Source: Polytrichum commune
Lineage: Eukaryota; Streptophyta; Polytrichopsida; Polytrichales; Polytrichaceae
Direction of reading: 5' to 3'
DNA length: 64,000 bases
Assembly: GCA_950295325.1 (NCBI GenBank)
Contig: OX485807.1
Coordinates: forward strand, 23,841,666-23,905,665
A program made the position numbers and the translations under genes. The notes below the pieces were generated by a model. That model was not told the DNA's origin, ran no database searches, and was given only the letters and a program-made list of their open reading frames with translations. Position 1 is the stretch's first letter. Each line of letters begins with the position of its first letter. Of the stretch, positions 39,070 to 51,080 are shown in pieces.

Positions 39070-39869
39070 GGCTCACCATTTTTTGTTTAGTTACGAATAC
39101 TCACAATTTTTGAGCATATGAGTGCTCTTTACTAGAATAGTGAGGACTGAGAGAATCTGTTTAACATGAAACAGATGTAGACTATATGTAGGCAGAGATA
39201 GTCTATGCGTTACTGAAAATAAAAGTTCAACAAAATGCAACATGAAGTATTGTGCGGGATATAACTTCTCTGTCACCACAATCTTGTGCATCCATGTGAA
39301 CTCACACATGATACTACCAACTGGAGTTTTCTGTGTTGATGTACTATACCGTCAATTTTCATTTCTTGTGAGTTGGGTAGGTACCCACATCGCATGTGAG
39401 GATATAAATGCTACACAAGTTAGCCATGCTTTGAGCTTCATCATGGAGTTCAAAATTGACTGTCCAGATGCAATTCAGCTACACCAAATATCTGATTTAG
39501 TGTAGTTGTAAAATTGGTATGCCATGTTAATTAAAGCGGTCTTTGTGATTTGTCATGTCACACCAAGACCATAAGACAATCAATGTGGATCAATAATGAA
39601 TAGTATGTACCACACTAAATCAAATGTCTAGTATACATACTTTAGCATTTAATGTGCATTACATGGGTATTCACCATCTCTCCAAAATGGTTGAATGTAA
39701 GTGATAGTCATGTGGATTGCCATTGTATTGGTTCAAAGATTGTGTTCTAATTGATATCATAAGGCATGTGACCCTAAGCAGTTCCAACTTCACATACATA
39801 TGTGACCTTTGAAATAATTCATTCACTTATCCCAAATCACAAAGATCGTCATTTTCAATCTTCATATTT

Positions 39870-40460
39870 GAAATTGAGGGCTTGGGTGGATCAACCCCTC
39901 CTCTGTATTAGATATGGTTGAAGGTGAACATGGATGCAAAACATCAAATGAGGATTCTCTTTCCTCTTTAATTGACTATGTAGTCCCTATCCCCTCAAAA
40001 ATACAAATTGCATTATCTATTGAACCTAACAGAGTTGATTAAATTTGAGCACATAGTCCAGTTTCTTTGTAGCATGTGGGTTTTTAGTGTTTGTTCTTAC
40101 CTACAAGCCATGTCATACACCACTCCATTTATGAAGTATGTGGGGCCTACTAGGTTATGGGGTCACTCTTCTTGATCACACCTTTATTTGAGTGGTATAT
40201 GACAATGCTTGTTGTTAAGATGGGACACCAAATTGACACATGTTGCGATGAAATTGGATTGTGTGCTCAAAATATAGACGTCGTTCTAGGTTTAACATAA
40301 AACACAATCAGGAGGGCCTATGTGATCACTTAAAAAGAAAGAGGATCTTCACTTTGACCTCACAATTTTTGCATCTCAACTTCGATTTTGATAACTTGAT
40401 GTGGAAATTTGCTTCATTTGCAAATGCTAATGATATGAGACAATTCGGATCTGATGAAAA
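39870..40460. repeat. Head-to-head pair of family A repeats (foldback)
   Basis: The left arm (about 39870-40150) read on the minus strand and the right arm (about 40175-40460) read on the plus strand show the same ordered words. These are GTGTATGACATGGCTTGTAG / GTGGTATATGACAATGCTTG, CATG(C/T)T.C.A.GAAA(C/T)TGGA(C/T)T.TGTGCTCAAA, AGGTT.AA and AAAGAG(A/G)AT(C)CTCA/CTTCA. The centre is near 40160. Confidence 0.65.
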
Positions 40461-40499
40461 TAGCTTGCAATAAGGTCACATACCTTTCAGTTAAGTGTT

Positions 40500-42290
40500 T
40501 GATTAAGATGGGTGAGCACACAAGCATGTGTCTGTTGACTGTTTAACCTAGTTCTTGATAGGTAGGAAGAATTGGAAACTCATCTAATATGTGGTGGTGG
40601 AAACAATTTGCATTGCACCAATCAGGGAATTTGTGCTTATTGTGGGCACTTCCAACTCTACAAACCAATATGATAATTGGGTCGGGAAGTAAGAGAACTT
40701 GTTATGCCATCAATTATAATTGAGGAAGAATGTTAATGAGAAATTACATTGCCTACGAGGCAAAGTGATCTCAAAGGGTGGTTAGAAACTGAGACTCGAT
40801 TCCTTCTTTGATAGAAAGTAGTCTCAAAGTGGTTATATTCCTCCATTGATAGTTGACAACAAGTTCCATACATGAAAGTGGGGGTTTCCTTCAAAGTTGT
40901 GCAACTATACCTCAAATGGTATGATCACGTCCAATATACAAAGTATGAGAATATGACGTGTTTCGGTATATATGTGCTTGATCCCTAATAAACGATTGTG
41001 GAGCCCTATTTGGGCCTCTCATTGCATATAGTATGTTGAAATTTTAAGAATGTGAATATAGAGAATGATGTGACATTTTTGATAGATAATTGTAGGTTGT
41101 TGTCTTGCAAGGTCATTTTTCTTGACACGTGAAAATGGACCAACTTGAAAAGGTTTTTATGAAAATTTCATATCATTCAAACTAAAGAGAGAATACACAC
41201 AACTAGTATGCGCATGTTGACACCATTTAAGCACTAAACTCCAACTATAACCCAGAATTAGGTAGCCCCATAAGACAAGCGAGCATAGAAGGCAAGCATA
41301 CCCTAAGGTATGTGGGTGTTATTTGGTTCATTCTTCATGTTGTCCAACTCCTACCGATTAGATGTACACAACAAAACTCATGTTGCATTAAAAAAAATCT
41401 ACGATGAAACATCTACAAAAACTGGATTGAAAATTTAAACCTCCCCCAATTTAGTTATGGGTATCAGTAGTGCATGATTGTCAATTCCATAACTAAATAC
41501 ATAGTTCCTCCCAATTATGGTCACTATCAAGTGTAGAGTAGTTAGTAATATTTGAAGACGTAATCCAATCTCTTTTAAACATGTGTCTTTATGATGTTTT
41601 CTCTTTGAGCCTCACTGAACCACGTACCAATCAAATATAAGGGTCCGATTAAGAAAACGAGCCACTTAAGACCCATCTATTGTTCTCCCTCTTTAGTATG
41701 ACACGTTTGAGAAACACAAAAAGTCATATTAGCGAGGTGTCGTCTTCTCATTAATATGACAAATGGCATAAAGTTGTCGTACTATTGAGGGAATACAAAA
41801 ACATAATTAATAGGAGCTTGAAAATATAAACAACGAGTTTAAGAAATATAGATGGTATAAAATAATAACTTATAACTCCAAAAAAATACGAATATTTTCA
41901 AGAACTCTTGAAATCGGATGTCCGAAGATCTATGGTGTTGCCTACCCAAGTTAGCAACTCCCATCTTATCTAAATTCCCTACTAACTTTTGAAAACTAAT
42001 AATTTCATCAACACCAAAATATAAAGAGTTCTCTAACAAGAAAGTAGACAACAATGATGCATGACGTTTAGCATCAAGCTATTGGTGATACTATATCACC
42101 CGTATACAAGCAACATACTAGGTAGGAGGCCACTCTACCCCTAACCATGTCCATTCTACACCAGTAACCCTAATTATCATTAAGTTCCCAATGATAAGTG
42201 AAGTTTCCAAGTAGCCCCCAAGTGAAAATGGATGTACATAACATAGATGAAGGGAATTTTAGCATTAACTACCTCTTTACTATGACAAAA
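40500..42290. other. Intergenic, repeat-derived, no gene seen
   Basis: AT-rich sequence with a partial minus-strand family A copy at about 41540-41680 (AATCCAATCTCTTTTAAACA, CATGTGTCTTTATGATGTTT). No protein family is recognised on either strand. Confidence 0.4.
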
Positions 42291-42464
42291 CAGAGATTCT
42301 AAATGTCACATTATCGAGTGCCATAATCGTATTAAAGAGGGAGTTTTGGGCTAGAAAGTTGGGTCTTGGCAAAAATGTGTTGTAATATCGAGGGTGTCGT
42401 ATAAACGAGTGTCGTATTAATGAGGTTCGAGTGTACATTATACAGTGGAGAGCCCAGCACCATC

Positions 42465-42526
42465 TCTCTCTCTCTTTCATCCTCTCCACAGGCTCTTGGG
42501 TTTAGGGTTTGGGGGTTTAGGGTTTT
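42465..42526 (+). promoter_or_regulatory. CT-rich tract plus tandem telo-box repeats
   Basis: A CTCTCTCTCTCT run (about 42465-42476) is followed by GGGTTTAGGGTTTGGGGGTT and TAGGGTTTT at 42498-42526. This could be a plant 5' leader or promoter without a recognisable gene behind it, or a short interstitial telomere-like tract. No downstream coding exon could be identified. Confidence 0.4.
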
Positions 42527-43048
42527 GGTCGCCCAAGAGTCTTTTGGCTTGAAATTGGGCATTGTGTGACCCAGCCCCCTTTGCTGCAGGCTCAACATTG
42601 CTCCTCAAAAAGTTTTGCCCTTCACTTCGTGGCGTGTATTGTGGTTTCATGAGATCATCTCAAAAGTAAGCTTTCTAGAGTTCGATTCTTCTTGTGAAGC
42701 CGAAAAGGAAAGTCGTCGCCAACGATTTTAAGGTCACATCAATAGGGGTAGCAATATTTAGTAGATTTGTGATTTGTTAGGAATTGATTTAGAATCGGTC
42801 AACTTCAAGAAATTCGGACAAATGTCCGCGATCAAATGATAGTCCATAATTTTGAGATTATCCTAAGAATAGATGTACACTTAGAGTAAGGAAAAGAGTC
42901 CATAAGAAATTGACAATTTTCAATCAAAAGACTATGAAGATACTATATATAGTAATGTATCAACAGTTGGATGAGTTAGTTTATTCTTGACTTTTAAAAC
43001 TCTTGTGAACAACCCATCTCTTCATATTGAAATGGGATCATCGCCATT

Positions 43049-43052
<4 letters not shown>

Positions 43053-43091
<39 letters not shown>
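43053..43091. repeat. (GA)n microsatellite
   Basis: About 19 uninterrupted GA dinucleotides. Open frames through it are low-complexity artefacts. Confidence 0.9.
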
Positions 43092-43093
<2 letters not shown>

Positions 43094-43320
43094 TGTTGTG
43101 ACCTTCCTAGCACCTTCCTTTCGGATGAATTTGCCTCCAAGAGTCATTCATAAGCCCGAAACAGGCCTCTCAAGAAGTTAAGGTTAACCACTTGATGAAG
43201 AAATATGCATCACCAAATGTTTGTCCTTCATGGATATTGCCCCCTAGTGGATATCCTAGCAAACGACAAAAGAACCTCAACCTTATCAACACCTTCAAAT
43301 CCGTCCTATGCCTAGACTAA

Positions 43321-43475
43321 GGGTCAATTTAGACTACAATGAAGTGCACCAATTGGGCAATAATTTCAATCCAAAACAAGGTTATTTGAGGCAAAAATTT
43401 GTATGGCGGACAAAATGGAAATAAACCACCCAAAAGACAAAACAATGAGACAAAAAAACAAAACAAAACAACACG

Positions 43476-43548
<73 letters not shown>

Positions 43549-43740
43549 AAGTTGGAATTCTCCAAAGGCCAAGTTTCTTGTCTAAGGGTCTGAGGTTGCC
43601 CAAGAAACTTGACTTTCAGAAAACTCCCCCAACAAAAAGTGTTGCTATGTTGGCAACCATGTCGTACTTTCATCCATGCTACAAGTTCTCCAGCATAATA
43701 GTCTTGATTATAGTGTAAACCCCAACTGGTGAAGAACCCA
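43321..43740. mobile_element. Family F element (GGGTC...TTTAGACTAC end), copy 1
   Basis: It begins after a TAA (43318-43320) with GGGTCAATTTAGACTAC. It shares, in inverse orientation, the body of 62103-62409: AAGTTTCTTG, GAGGTTGCCCAAGAAACTTG, a TTG(C)TA...GTTG block, TAGTGTAAACCCCA and GGTGAAGA.CCCATTT. This copy is interrupted by a (CA)n microsatellite at about 43478-43546. Confidence 0.6.
43478..43546. repeat. (AC)n microsatellite
   Basis: About 34 uninterrupted AC dinucleotides. Cys-Val and His-Thr open frames through it are artefacts. Confidence 0.95.
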
Positions 43741-44325
43741 TTTTTATGCTATGAAACTTGTTATATGGATTGGAAAAAAAGTTATATGTTTTTGTGACCT
43801 AATGTTGACCCAAGGTAATTTGCATGGGTAAAGAGCCAACCTATGCACAAAGGCAACCTAATGACACACACCAGTGTACATATTCGTAAACTCGTCATAC
43901 ACAAACTACAAAACCAAGGATGGCAAGTCAACCTCTCCTTATTGTCACCACAGGTGTCCGAGGGGCAATACGTAACCCTCTGTCTAGTCCCTCAAAGACC
44001 TAGAACTCCAAAACTCCCTCATCAAAAACACCCAATGGAAAAGAATAGAAAAGAAAAGAAAAGAAAAAGTAAAATAACCATTACATACTTAAACCACCTT
44101 GTATCATCATATACGAGTGTACCTCTCATTCATCCAACATAAAAGCGCTCAAACAATATGCAACAATGGATGTTACTGTCTTTGGTTGATTTAATACCAG
44201 GATTAGCTTCAAGGATCCAGACTTAGTGTACTTGACGTCATTTGAGATGAATTGACAACAAACCTATAGATAGGGGGTCGAGTTTTTATGTTGGATGGAT
44301 GAAAATCTCTCTCTCTCTCTCTTCG

Positions 44326-44700
44326 AAGTGGCTCGTTTTCTCTTAATCAAATGCCTAGATTTGATTGGTATGTGGTTTGGTGAGGATCAAAGAGCAAAGG
44401 TCATAAAGACACATATTTAAAAACATATTGGCTACGTCTCAAAAAATTAATAACTACTCCACACTCAATAGAGAACACAATTGGGAAGACATATTGTATG
44501 TATCCAGTCAAGAATTCAACAAACATGCACTTCCAATAACTAAAAATACATCTAGGGGGGCCTTATTTTCAGTCCGGTGTTTGCATATGTGTCATCATAG
44601 ATTTGCTAATACACCACGAGGTTTGTTGTGTTCATCTAATCGGCAAAAGTTGGAGAATGTGAAAAACAAGCCAAATAACACACCCATGTACCTCACCACA
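44326..44700 (+). repeat. Dispersed repeat family C, copy 2
   Basis: Partner of 8860-9210 in the same orientation and with the same word order (GATTGGTATGTGGTT, GTGAGGATCAAA, AATTGGGAAGAC, AACATGCACTTCCAATAAC). A CT microsatellite sits just upstream (44308-44322). Confidence 0.65.
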
Positions 44701-45186
44701 AATGCCTTCCACAATTACTTGTAAGTGTATGGAACGTCCTTCTTAATAGTGGTTTTTATTTCTCAACAAGCTCCAGTGACTCTCCAGGTTCCTGAGGCTG
44801 GTATTAAGGGCCACTTCACACACGAGACTGAGAGCCTGTGACCATTAGACTTCAAGCACTCTCATTGGTGGAAAAGGCGGAGCCAGTCCAAGTTCGCTTC
44901 ACACTATGCTTGAGGGACCAACAGAGTAAGTGAATGCAAGATGGATGTAAAGTCCACATGGATTTCTACATGGCATCAAATGGATCATGTTTCATGGTCA
45001 CTTGGACTATTTTGCAAAACCCACCTCTTGAATGTAGGCCTCACACAACACTGGGAGACCATGGCACTTGAAAGCTCACAACAGTTGATTTATTCTATTG
45101 TATCATGTGTGAGGACCCGCATGAATAGAAATCCATTGAAATACCATTTAGTTGAGAACCCGGTCACATATGACTTCACACTTCAC

Positions 45187-45416
45187 CAATGGTTGGGGAA
45201 AACCGGTAGTTAGTTACAGTTGAACCGGTTGAGTTTGAGAAATAACCGGTTGAAGTTCCAAACTGCACAAAAATTACCGATCGTTTTAGAGGAATTCATA
45301 AAACATACCTCAATTTCATAAAGGAAACCCGGAGGATGTGAACATACAACTGGTTGGACTTGCAAACATTAGAATCTCAACTGATTATGCCCAAAAAACT
45401 CCCCGATCGATGCGCT
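45187..45416 (-). repeat. Family D repeat (AACCGGTT-rich), copy nested in the 44.8-kb element
   Basis: On the minus strand it matches 59563-59802 and 61375-61610. Shared landmarks are AACCGGTTA, a TTGAGGT/TGTTC block, CCTCTAAA.CGATCGGTA, GAACTTCAACCGGTTATTTCTCAAACT and a CCGATCG end. Confidence 0.65.
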
Positions 45417-46506
45417 TCACATGAGGGCCCGTGACCACACTACATGATTTTGGAAGTGTGTTGGGGCGGCCTTTGGGCACTTTCTCTTGGGCTCTCACAT
45501 CTTCATGGTCACGGCTCTTGGCTCATGAGTGAAGTGGTCCCCAATCACTGCACTTCACATGAGGGCCCGTGACCACACTACGTGATTGTGGAAGTGTGTT
45601 GGGGCGGCCTTTGGGCACTTTCTCTTGGGCTCTCACAGCTTCATGGTCACGGCTCTTGGCTCATGAGTGAAGTGGTCCCCAATCACTGCACTTCACCTGA
45701 GGGCCCGTGACCACACTACGTGATTGTGGAAGTGTGTTGGGGCGGCCTTTGGACACTTTCTCTTGGGCTCTCACATCTTCATGGTCACGGCTCTTGGCTC
45801 ATGTGTGAAGTGGTCCCCGATCACTGCACTTCACCTGAGCGCCCGTGACCACACTATGTGATTGTGGAAGTGTGTTGGGGCGGCCTTTGGACACTTTCTC
45901 TTGGGCTCTCACAGCTTCATGGTCACGGCTCTTGGCTCATGTGTGAAGTGGTCCCCGATCACTGCACTTCACCTGAGCGCCCGTGACCACACTACGTGAT
46001 TGTGGAAGTGTGTTGGGGCGGCCTTTGGGCACTTTCTCTTGGGCTCTCACAGCTTCATGGTCATGGCTCTTGGCTCATGAGTGAAGTGGTCCCCGATCAC
46101 TGCACTTCACCTGAGGGCCCGTGTCCACACTACGTGATTGTGGAAGTGTGTTGGGGCGGCCTTTGGGCACTTTCTCTTGGGCTCTCACAGCTTCATGGTC
46201 ACGGCTCTTGGCTCATGTGTGAAGTGGTCCCCGATCACTGCACTTCACCTGAGGGCCCGTGACCACACTACGTGATTGTGGAAGTGTGTTGGGGCGGCCT
46301 TTGGGCACTTTCTCTTGGGCTCTCACAGCTTCATGGTCACGGCTCTTGGCTCATGTGTGAAGTGGTCCCCGATCACTGCACTTCACCTGAGGGCCCGTGA
46401 CCACACTACGTGATTGTGGAAGTGTGTTGGGGCGGCCTTTGGGCACTTTCTCTTGGGCTCTCACAGCTTCATGGTCACGGCTCTTGGCTCATGTGTGAAG
46501 TGGCCC
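45406..46506. repeat. Eight tandem 138-bp units
   Basis: The marker GAG(G/C)GCCCGT starts at 45423, 45561, 45699, 45837, 45975, 46113, 46251 and 46389, an exact 138-bp period. Units differ at only a few positions. Each unit junction contains GTGAAGTGG(T)CCCC...GCACTTCAC, an inverse pair that resembles the element's own terminus. Because 138 is divisible by three, a repetitive open frame runs through several units; it is not considered a gene. Confidence 0.95.
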
Positions 46507-46662
46507 TAATGTTACAAACAAACTACTGGAGAGGTCGACCTGCTGGGGGAGGGACATGTGCAGCGGGAGTCTATACCACACTGTCATAGTGGTGCCAGTT
46601 CCGTTCCAACTAGAATGCCTTGGGGCAGATCTGGGCTTCGGAATGTGTGTAAATAATGTCCT

Positions 46663-46663
<1 letters not shown>

Positions 46664-46694
<31 letters not shown>
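46664..46694. repeat. (CT)n microsatellite
   Basis: About 14 CT dinucleotides just outside the 138-bp array element. Confidence 0.9.
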
Positions 46695-46697
<3 letters not shown>

Positions 46698-46904
46698 GCT
46701 GTTGTGGTTGTAAGTTAGTACCACCCATGTGACCCTGAGGGGTGAACTGTACCAATTTTATTCTGGAAATCTGGATTCCTGCAATAGGCCACCAACCTTA
46801 TCTGGGCATACTCTTACTACAATACAAGCCTAGAAGCACAGGCTCCTCCTCCCTCTCAACCACACCTAGATATAAGGTAAGGTAAAGTGCTAGAATGGCT
46901 CTTA

Positions 46905-47237
46905 GGGCGAGTTTTCATGTAGGCCGTTCGTCCACTAGATTCTAGATGATAGTGGGTTGGAGGTGTTCTCATGTATATAAAGAAATCCAAGCAACCCATC
47001 GCATTTGGGTGGTCGACTAGAATGTGGAGGGTTGTGGCTTTGGGCTGCTAGACTTCCATGCGTATACTAAACACTTGGAATAGCAATAGTTGGTGCACAC
47101 GTACCAACATCAGACACTTGAAATAACAATTGTTGGTTGACACGTACGAACACCCCCCCCCCCACCAAATTCCATCTACATTTGTCTTTATTCCCACTAG
47201 AATCTTGTGGGCGAACGACCTACATGGAAACTCGCCC
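46905..47237. mobile_element. 333-bp MITE with about 42-bp terminal inverted repeats
   Basis: The left end GGGCGAGTTTTCATGTAGGC continues through GTTCGTCCACTAGATTCTAG. The right end is the inverse (CTAGAATCTTGTGGGCGAAC ... ACATGGAAACTCGCCC) with few mismatches. The flanks are TTA and TCA, again a 3-bp TWA-like site. It is non-coding. Confidence 0.8.
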
Positions 47238-47284
47238 TCAAATGGTTATCGTTTTCTCCAACCATCCCACTTCTTCCTGGATGT

Positions 47285-47480
47285 GAAACACGTTAACGTC
47301 TAAAAATGAGATGGTTGGCAATTCCAAATTGAGGCTGTCATGATTTTTGGAGCTCGTCTAAATATTTGATTCACTATCAAAGTGAATATTCTCATGCTCG
47401 TTAAGTGGTCATCTAGGTCCCCCCCCCTCCAAGTATATTGACTATTGAGTTTAGGATGGTTATCATATTTTGACCACTCC
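47285..47480 (-). repeat. Dispersed repeat family A copy
   Basis: The minus strand carries CCTAGATGACCACTTAACGA and the CTTTGATAGTGAATCA block in family order. It is closest to the copies at 25640 and 47620. A poly-C run at 47419-47426 interrupts it. Confidence 0.55.
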
Positions 47481-47619
47481 ACTCAGGTATAAGTGTTTGA
47501 TTAAGAAGAGTAACCAAGTAAGTCCCGCGTATCTTAGCTCGCTACCATTACTATGTAGACGTGCCTAATTTAGGAACTTATCTAAATCGAACACATGTAT
47601 TTGTGCAGTAACTAGTTGG

Positions 47620-47900
47620 GTGTGGATATAAGAATGGACATCTTTAAAAAATGCATGTGTTTAAAAGAAATTGGACTATGTGCTTGAAATTTGTTAACCA
47701 ATGTATGTTCAATTGTCAACATAATTGGGGGAGGACCTATATGACCATTCAATGAGCTCAAAAATATTCACTTTGAGGATAAGACATTCATATGAGCTCC
47801 AAAACATTATGAGGAAAATGGCTATGGCCACGATTTGGATTTGTCGATCATCTTGCACTAATTGTGTATTTCGTATCCTACAATAAGTGGGTGTAAAAGC
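47620..47900 (+). repeat. Dispersed repeat family A copy
   Basis: GAATGGACATCTTTAAAAAA, ATTGGACTATGTGCTTGAAA, ACCTATATGACCATTCAATG, TTCACTTTGAGGAT and GGCTATGGCCACGATTTG appear in the same order as at 25640-25870. Confidence 0.65.
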
Positions 47901-48545
47901 TAAAAGTGGCCAAAGGTCTACTTTTCTTACCTTGACTCCCTAGGTGTCCACTCTTCATCGGAACTCTTAAATGACATGCGAGGGTGGTTATGAATAAAAC
48001 ACCCTATAGGCAAGAAAAACTATAGAGAAAAATAAAGGTATACGTACCAATGGTATCCTAGATAGCAGACTTGTGTATTTAGACCAATACTTTCAATTTA
48101 ATGTGATAAATGCCTCCATTACTTACCCAAAATACAAATCATGGAGAAATTTGGTACAATCCACTTTATTTTTCATTTTCATCCAAATCACGTACTTTGA
48201 CCATACAAAAATTATGGTCGATAACACATCTATGATAAAACAAAATCTCTAAACTTTAGGACACCTTTTTGTACATCTACCTCTACTTTAAGATTCTCAA
48301 CAGTCTTTTGTATTTGTTCATGGCCTTCTATATGTGTGACGATGGTATACCGGCCATGCAATTCAAGGTTTTGTGCACTCCACCAAATTAAGGCCCAGAG
48401 GCGAGGTACTCGTTTGGCTCTAGGACGAAGATGGCAAATGTATGTTCTTAAATGGAGAGCCAAAGACTTGCACACCCCAGCCCTCATGACGAATGGGCTG
48501 GAAATCATCAAAGGTATATCCAGAAGCATTGAATATTAGAAAGAG

Positions 48546-48923
48546 TTGTGTGAGGAAGACACAAGATCACCTTTTGTTCAGGATACCCATGAACCATTGA
48601 TCTTCTATTGGGATTGCATTTGGTCCACTTTGCAAATAGTAGGTGTCCATACTCATTTAATTTTTGCACAAGGATTATGGCCACAAAGTCGAGTAACAAT
48701 TGTGGATTCCAACACCGTGTTCTTCAGCAATGGAGATGTTCGCGAAGACTTCACTTCATATGAGCATTATGTTGGCCTTACTCATAATCATCTAGATCCA
48801 TCATTTCATGTGGCTATTAATTGCTACAAAGGGTATATGGGCCTCACATGCGCAAGAAAGGAGCACCCCAAAAACCAATTTGTTGGTAAAAGCATTATTG
48901 TCACCCAATTTAATTTCAACTAG
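48546..48923 (+). other. Unrecognised 125-codon open frame
   Basis: An ATG-to-stop frame without low-complexity content (contains FVQDTHEPLIFYWD and SYEHYVGLTHNHLD). A further open frame lies just upstream (48336-48539) in another phase. I do not recognise a family. The position inside repeat-rich DNA makes a transposon-derived coding remnant more likely than a host gene. No splice partners were found. Confidence 0.25.
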
Positions 48924-48929
48924 CCCCAA

Positions 48930-51080
48930 CTTTTATCAAATCGAGGTGGAAAATTGCCATCCAAGCACCGAAGACCCGAGTTAACAGTCAACTCGGTCAA
49001 CTCAGTGTATGGACCGGTTTGAATAAACATGGACTTTGTGCTTGGAAGACGCGCAAAGGTTCCAAACCAAAGACAATGACCATCCCCAAGAAACATATAG
49101 ATTTTGCCAAAGACAACTTGGCACGTATCACTTTTGTGGAAAACGGTGCCAAGAATGGAGATGAAACTAAAGATGAAGATGGGGGATGATAATGTAGGTT
49201 GGGGTTGGTGTTTAAAACATACATTTGTTATTTCAAGAGTTACACGACAGTAGGATTGAAGATTGAATTAGCTTGGGGGGATCACAACCCCTTACGTTTT
49301 GTAACCACGTGCGATAATGGGGTATTTAATGGGGGGATATTTATGAACCTCTCAATATTTTTTCCCGCCCTATTTGTAGATATAAAGCTACTTTGATGTA
49401 TTTTTTAGCACCCTACATTTATTTATAATTATTTAGAGAGGCTAATTTTTGGCACCATATTTTTTGTATAAATCATGCAAGTACCAAATAGTGGATAGAA
49501 TACTATAGCATTGCAAAATCAACTATGTGAGCAACAAACATTTCATACCATTCATCTTGTCATTCAATTGGTTTCAATTAGTTATACCAATCCTAAACCA
49601 TTCGAAGTACCATTCAAAACACAACCAATAGCATTTGGGTACTAGTTAAAGGGTTACCAATAAACACGGAGATAACAAGATATACCAGCCAACATAGACA
49701 AGTTGTAAACATGGATAGAATAAAACAAGAATTACAATCACTTGTGACAAGACATAGAATTTTGCACAACTACCTACTCCAAAAAGAAAATTACATTCAA
49801 ATACAAGAAAGCTAAATACAAACGCCATAATTATTTGATTGATCCTACTACACACTTTTAGGGGGATCCAATATCTATAACTTTATTTTTTTCTACTGAT
49901 TACTAAAATGAAGGAATTATTCACCACCTTATTTTACATATAATCATGTAGGGGACATATCTCCAATGTTATGGTAGATCTAACGAATTTATAATTTTTA
50001 CCCTCAACAAATTAAATTGATCTTATTTTTTATCTCACGTGGTTTCTAAGATTCCGATAGTCACCTCCCCGTGTGAATTAGGTGCACTATATAGAGGTCC
50101 TTTTAAGATAATTAATTTATAGATTACAATATTGCGTGCTTGTATTAGTTCACGGATGTGGAGACCAAAATTTCCATATGATGTCAAATGTTATTTATAT
50201 GTTGTTGTCAAGAATGGGAAATCCTAAGTATACATTGATGTTTAAAAAATGAGGATTTGTAGGAACACATTATTTTAAATGTAAATAGGTTTGAATGTGC
50301 CATCTAATTCAATACGACCTCTATATTTTGGATGTGCACCCAATAATTCATAATCATTACAAACCAATGGTTGTTTTTTTTTTCAATGAATCTTTTTGGT
50401 ACAAATCTAGCAATATAGGAAACATCACATTTGGTGCATGTTTTGGTTATAATTTTGATACTCTTTATATTTAGAATGGGCATATTCCTCGCATAGAATA
50501 TGCAAAACAACTTGTTCCCATTGCTTTTCATGTTTTGTATCTTACACCCTAGAGAGAAAAACACTACCTCCTCTTTACTCATACATAATGTGTACACTAA
50601 TGCCTCAAGCTATCACTCCCCTCCACAAGGTCTGACTTTATGTTGCAAACACTCATGATCAATTGGTGCACGAGGCGGCAGTCCATAATTGGGGAAGAGG
50701 ATGATTTTCCTAAAAGAACAATCTTCATCATCCTTTGCTCTATATTAACCCATACATCTCCACGATCAAAGATTCTAGAGGAGATCACCCCCAAACATTG
50801 ATTTCTAATACCCCCCACCCCCTTCTTTTCCATAGGCCTCCCCACTCACGGAGATTAACTTAGCTAGTCCTACACTAATATGTGCACTCATGTTGCCATT
50901 GCTAATAGATTGTCTTTTTACCCATGTAAATTACCATGGGTCAAAATCATATCACAAAAACTTATAACTTTGTACATTTATTCATATAGCAACAACAATA
51001 AAATAAGTATTCATGTATTTTGCTATTGTGGTAGTAAATATTCAAAATAGTGTGGAATGACAATTAGCATGGGCGACCTA
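48930..51080. other. AT-rich intergenic region, no gene seen
   Basis: No gene or clear element boundary is recognised. The low GC content contrasts with the LTR that follows. Confidence 0.4.

Larger units (their letters stand above)
44808..46506. mobile_element. 1.7-kb Harbinger-like element carrying eight 138-bp tandem units
   Basis: Its ends are inverse: GGGCCACTTCACACACGAG at the left and CATGTGTGAAGTGGCCC at the right. It is flanked by TAA on both sides (44805-44807 and 46507-46509), an exact 3-bp target duplication as in PIF/Harbinger elements. No transposase frame is present. Inside lie a family D repeat (45187-45416) and then the 138-bp array that forms the right third of the element and supplies its right terminus. 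Confidence 0.75.

Noticed and set aside
43329-43673. Cys-Val-rich and His-Thr-rich open frames
   Set aside because: They are translations of the (AC)n microsatellite.
45996-46262. 88-codon open frame with repeated blocks
   Set aside because: It exists only because the 138-bp unit is divisible by three. Its sequence is transposon terminus, not protein.
45406-46506. CRISPR-like array
   Set aside because: Units are contiguous 138-bp repeats without spacers, in plant nuclear DNA.
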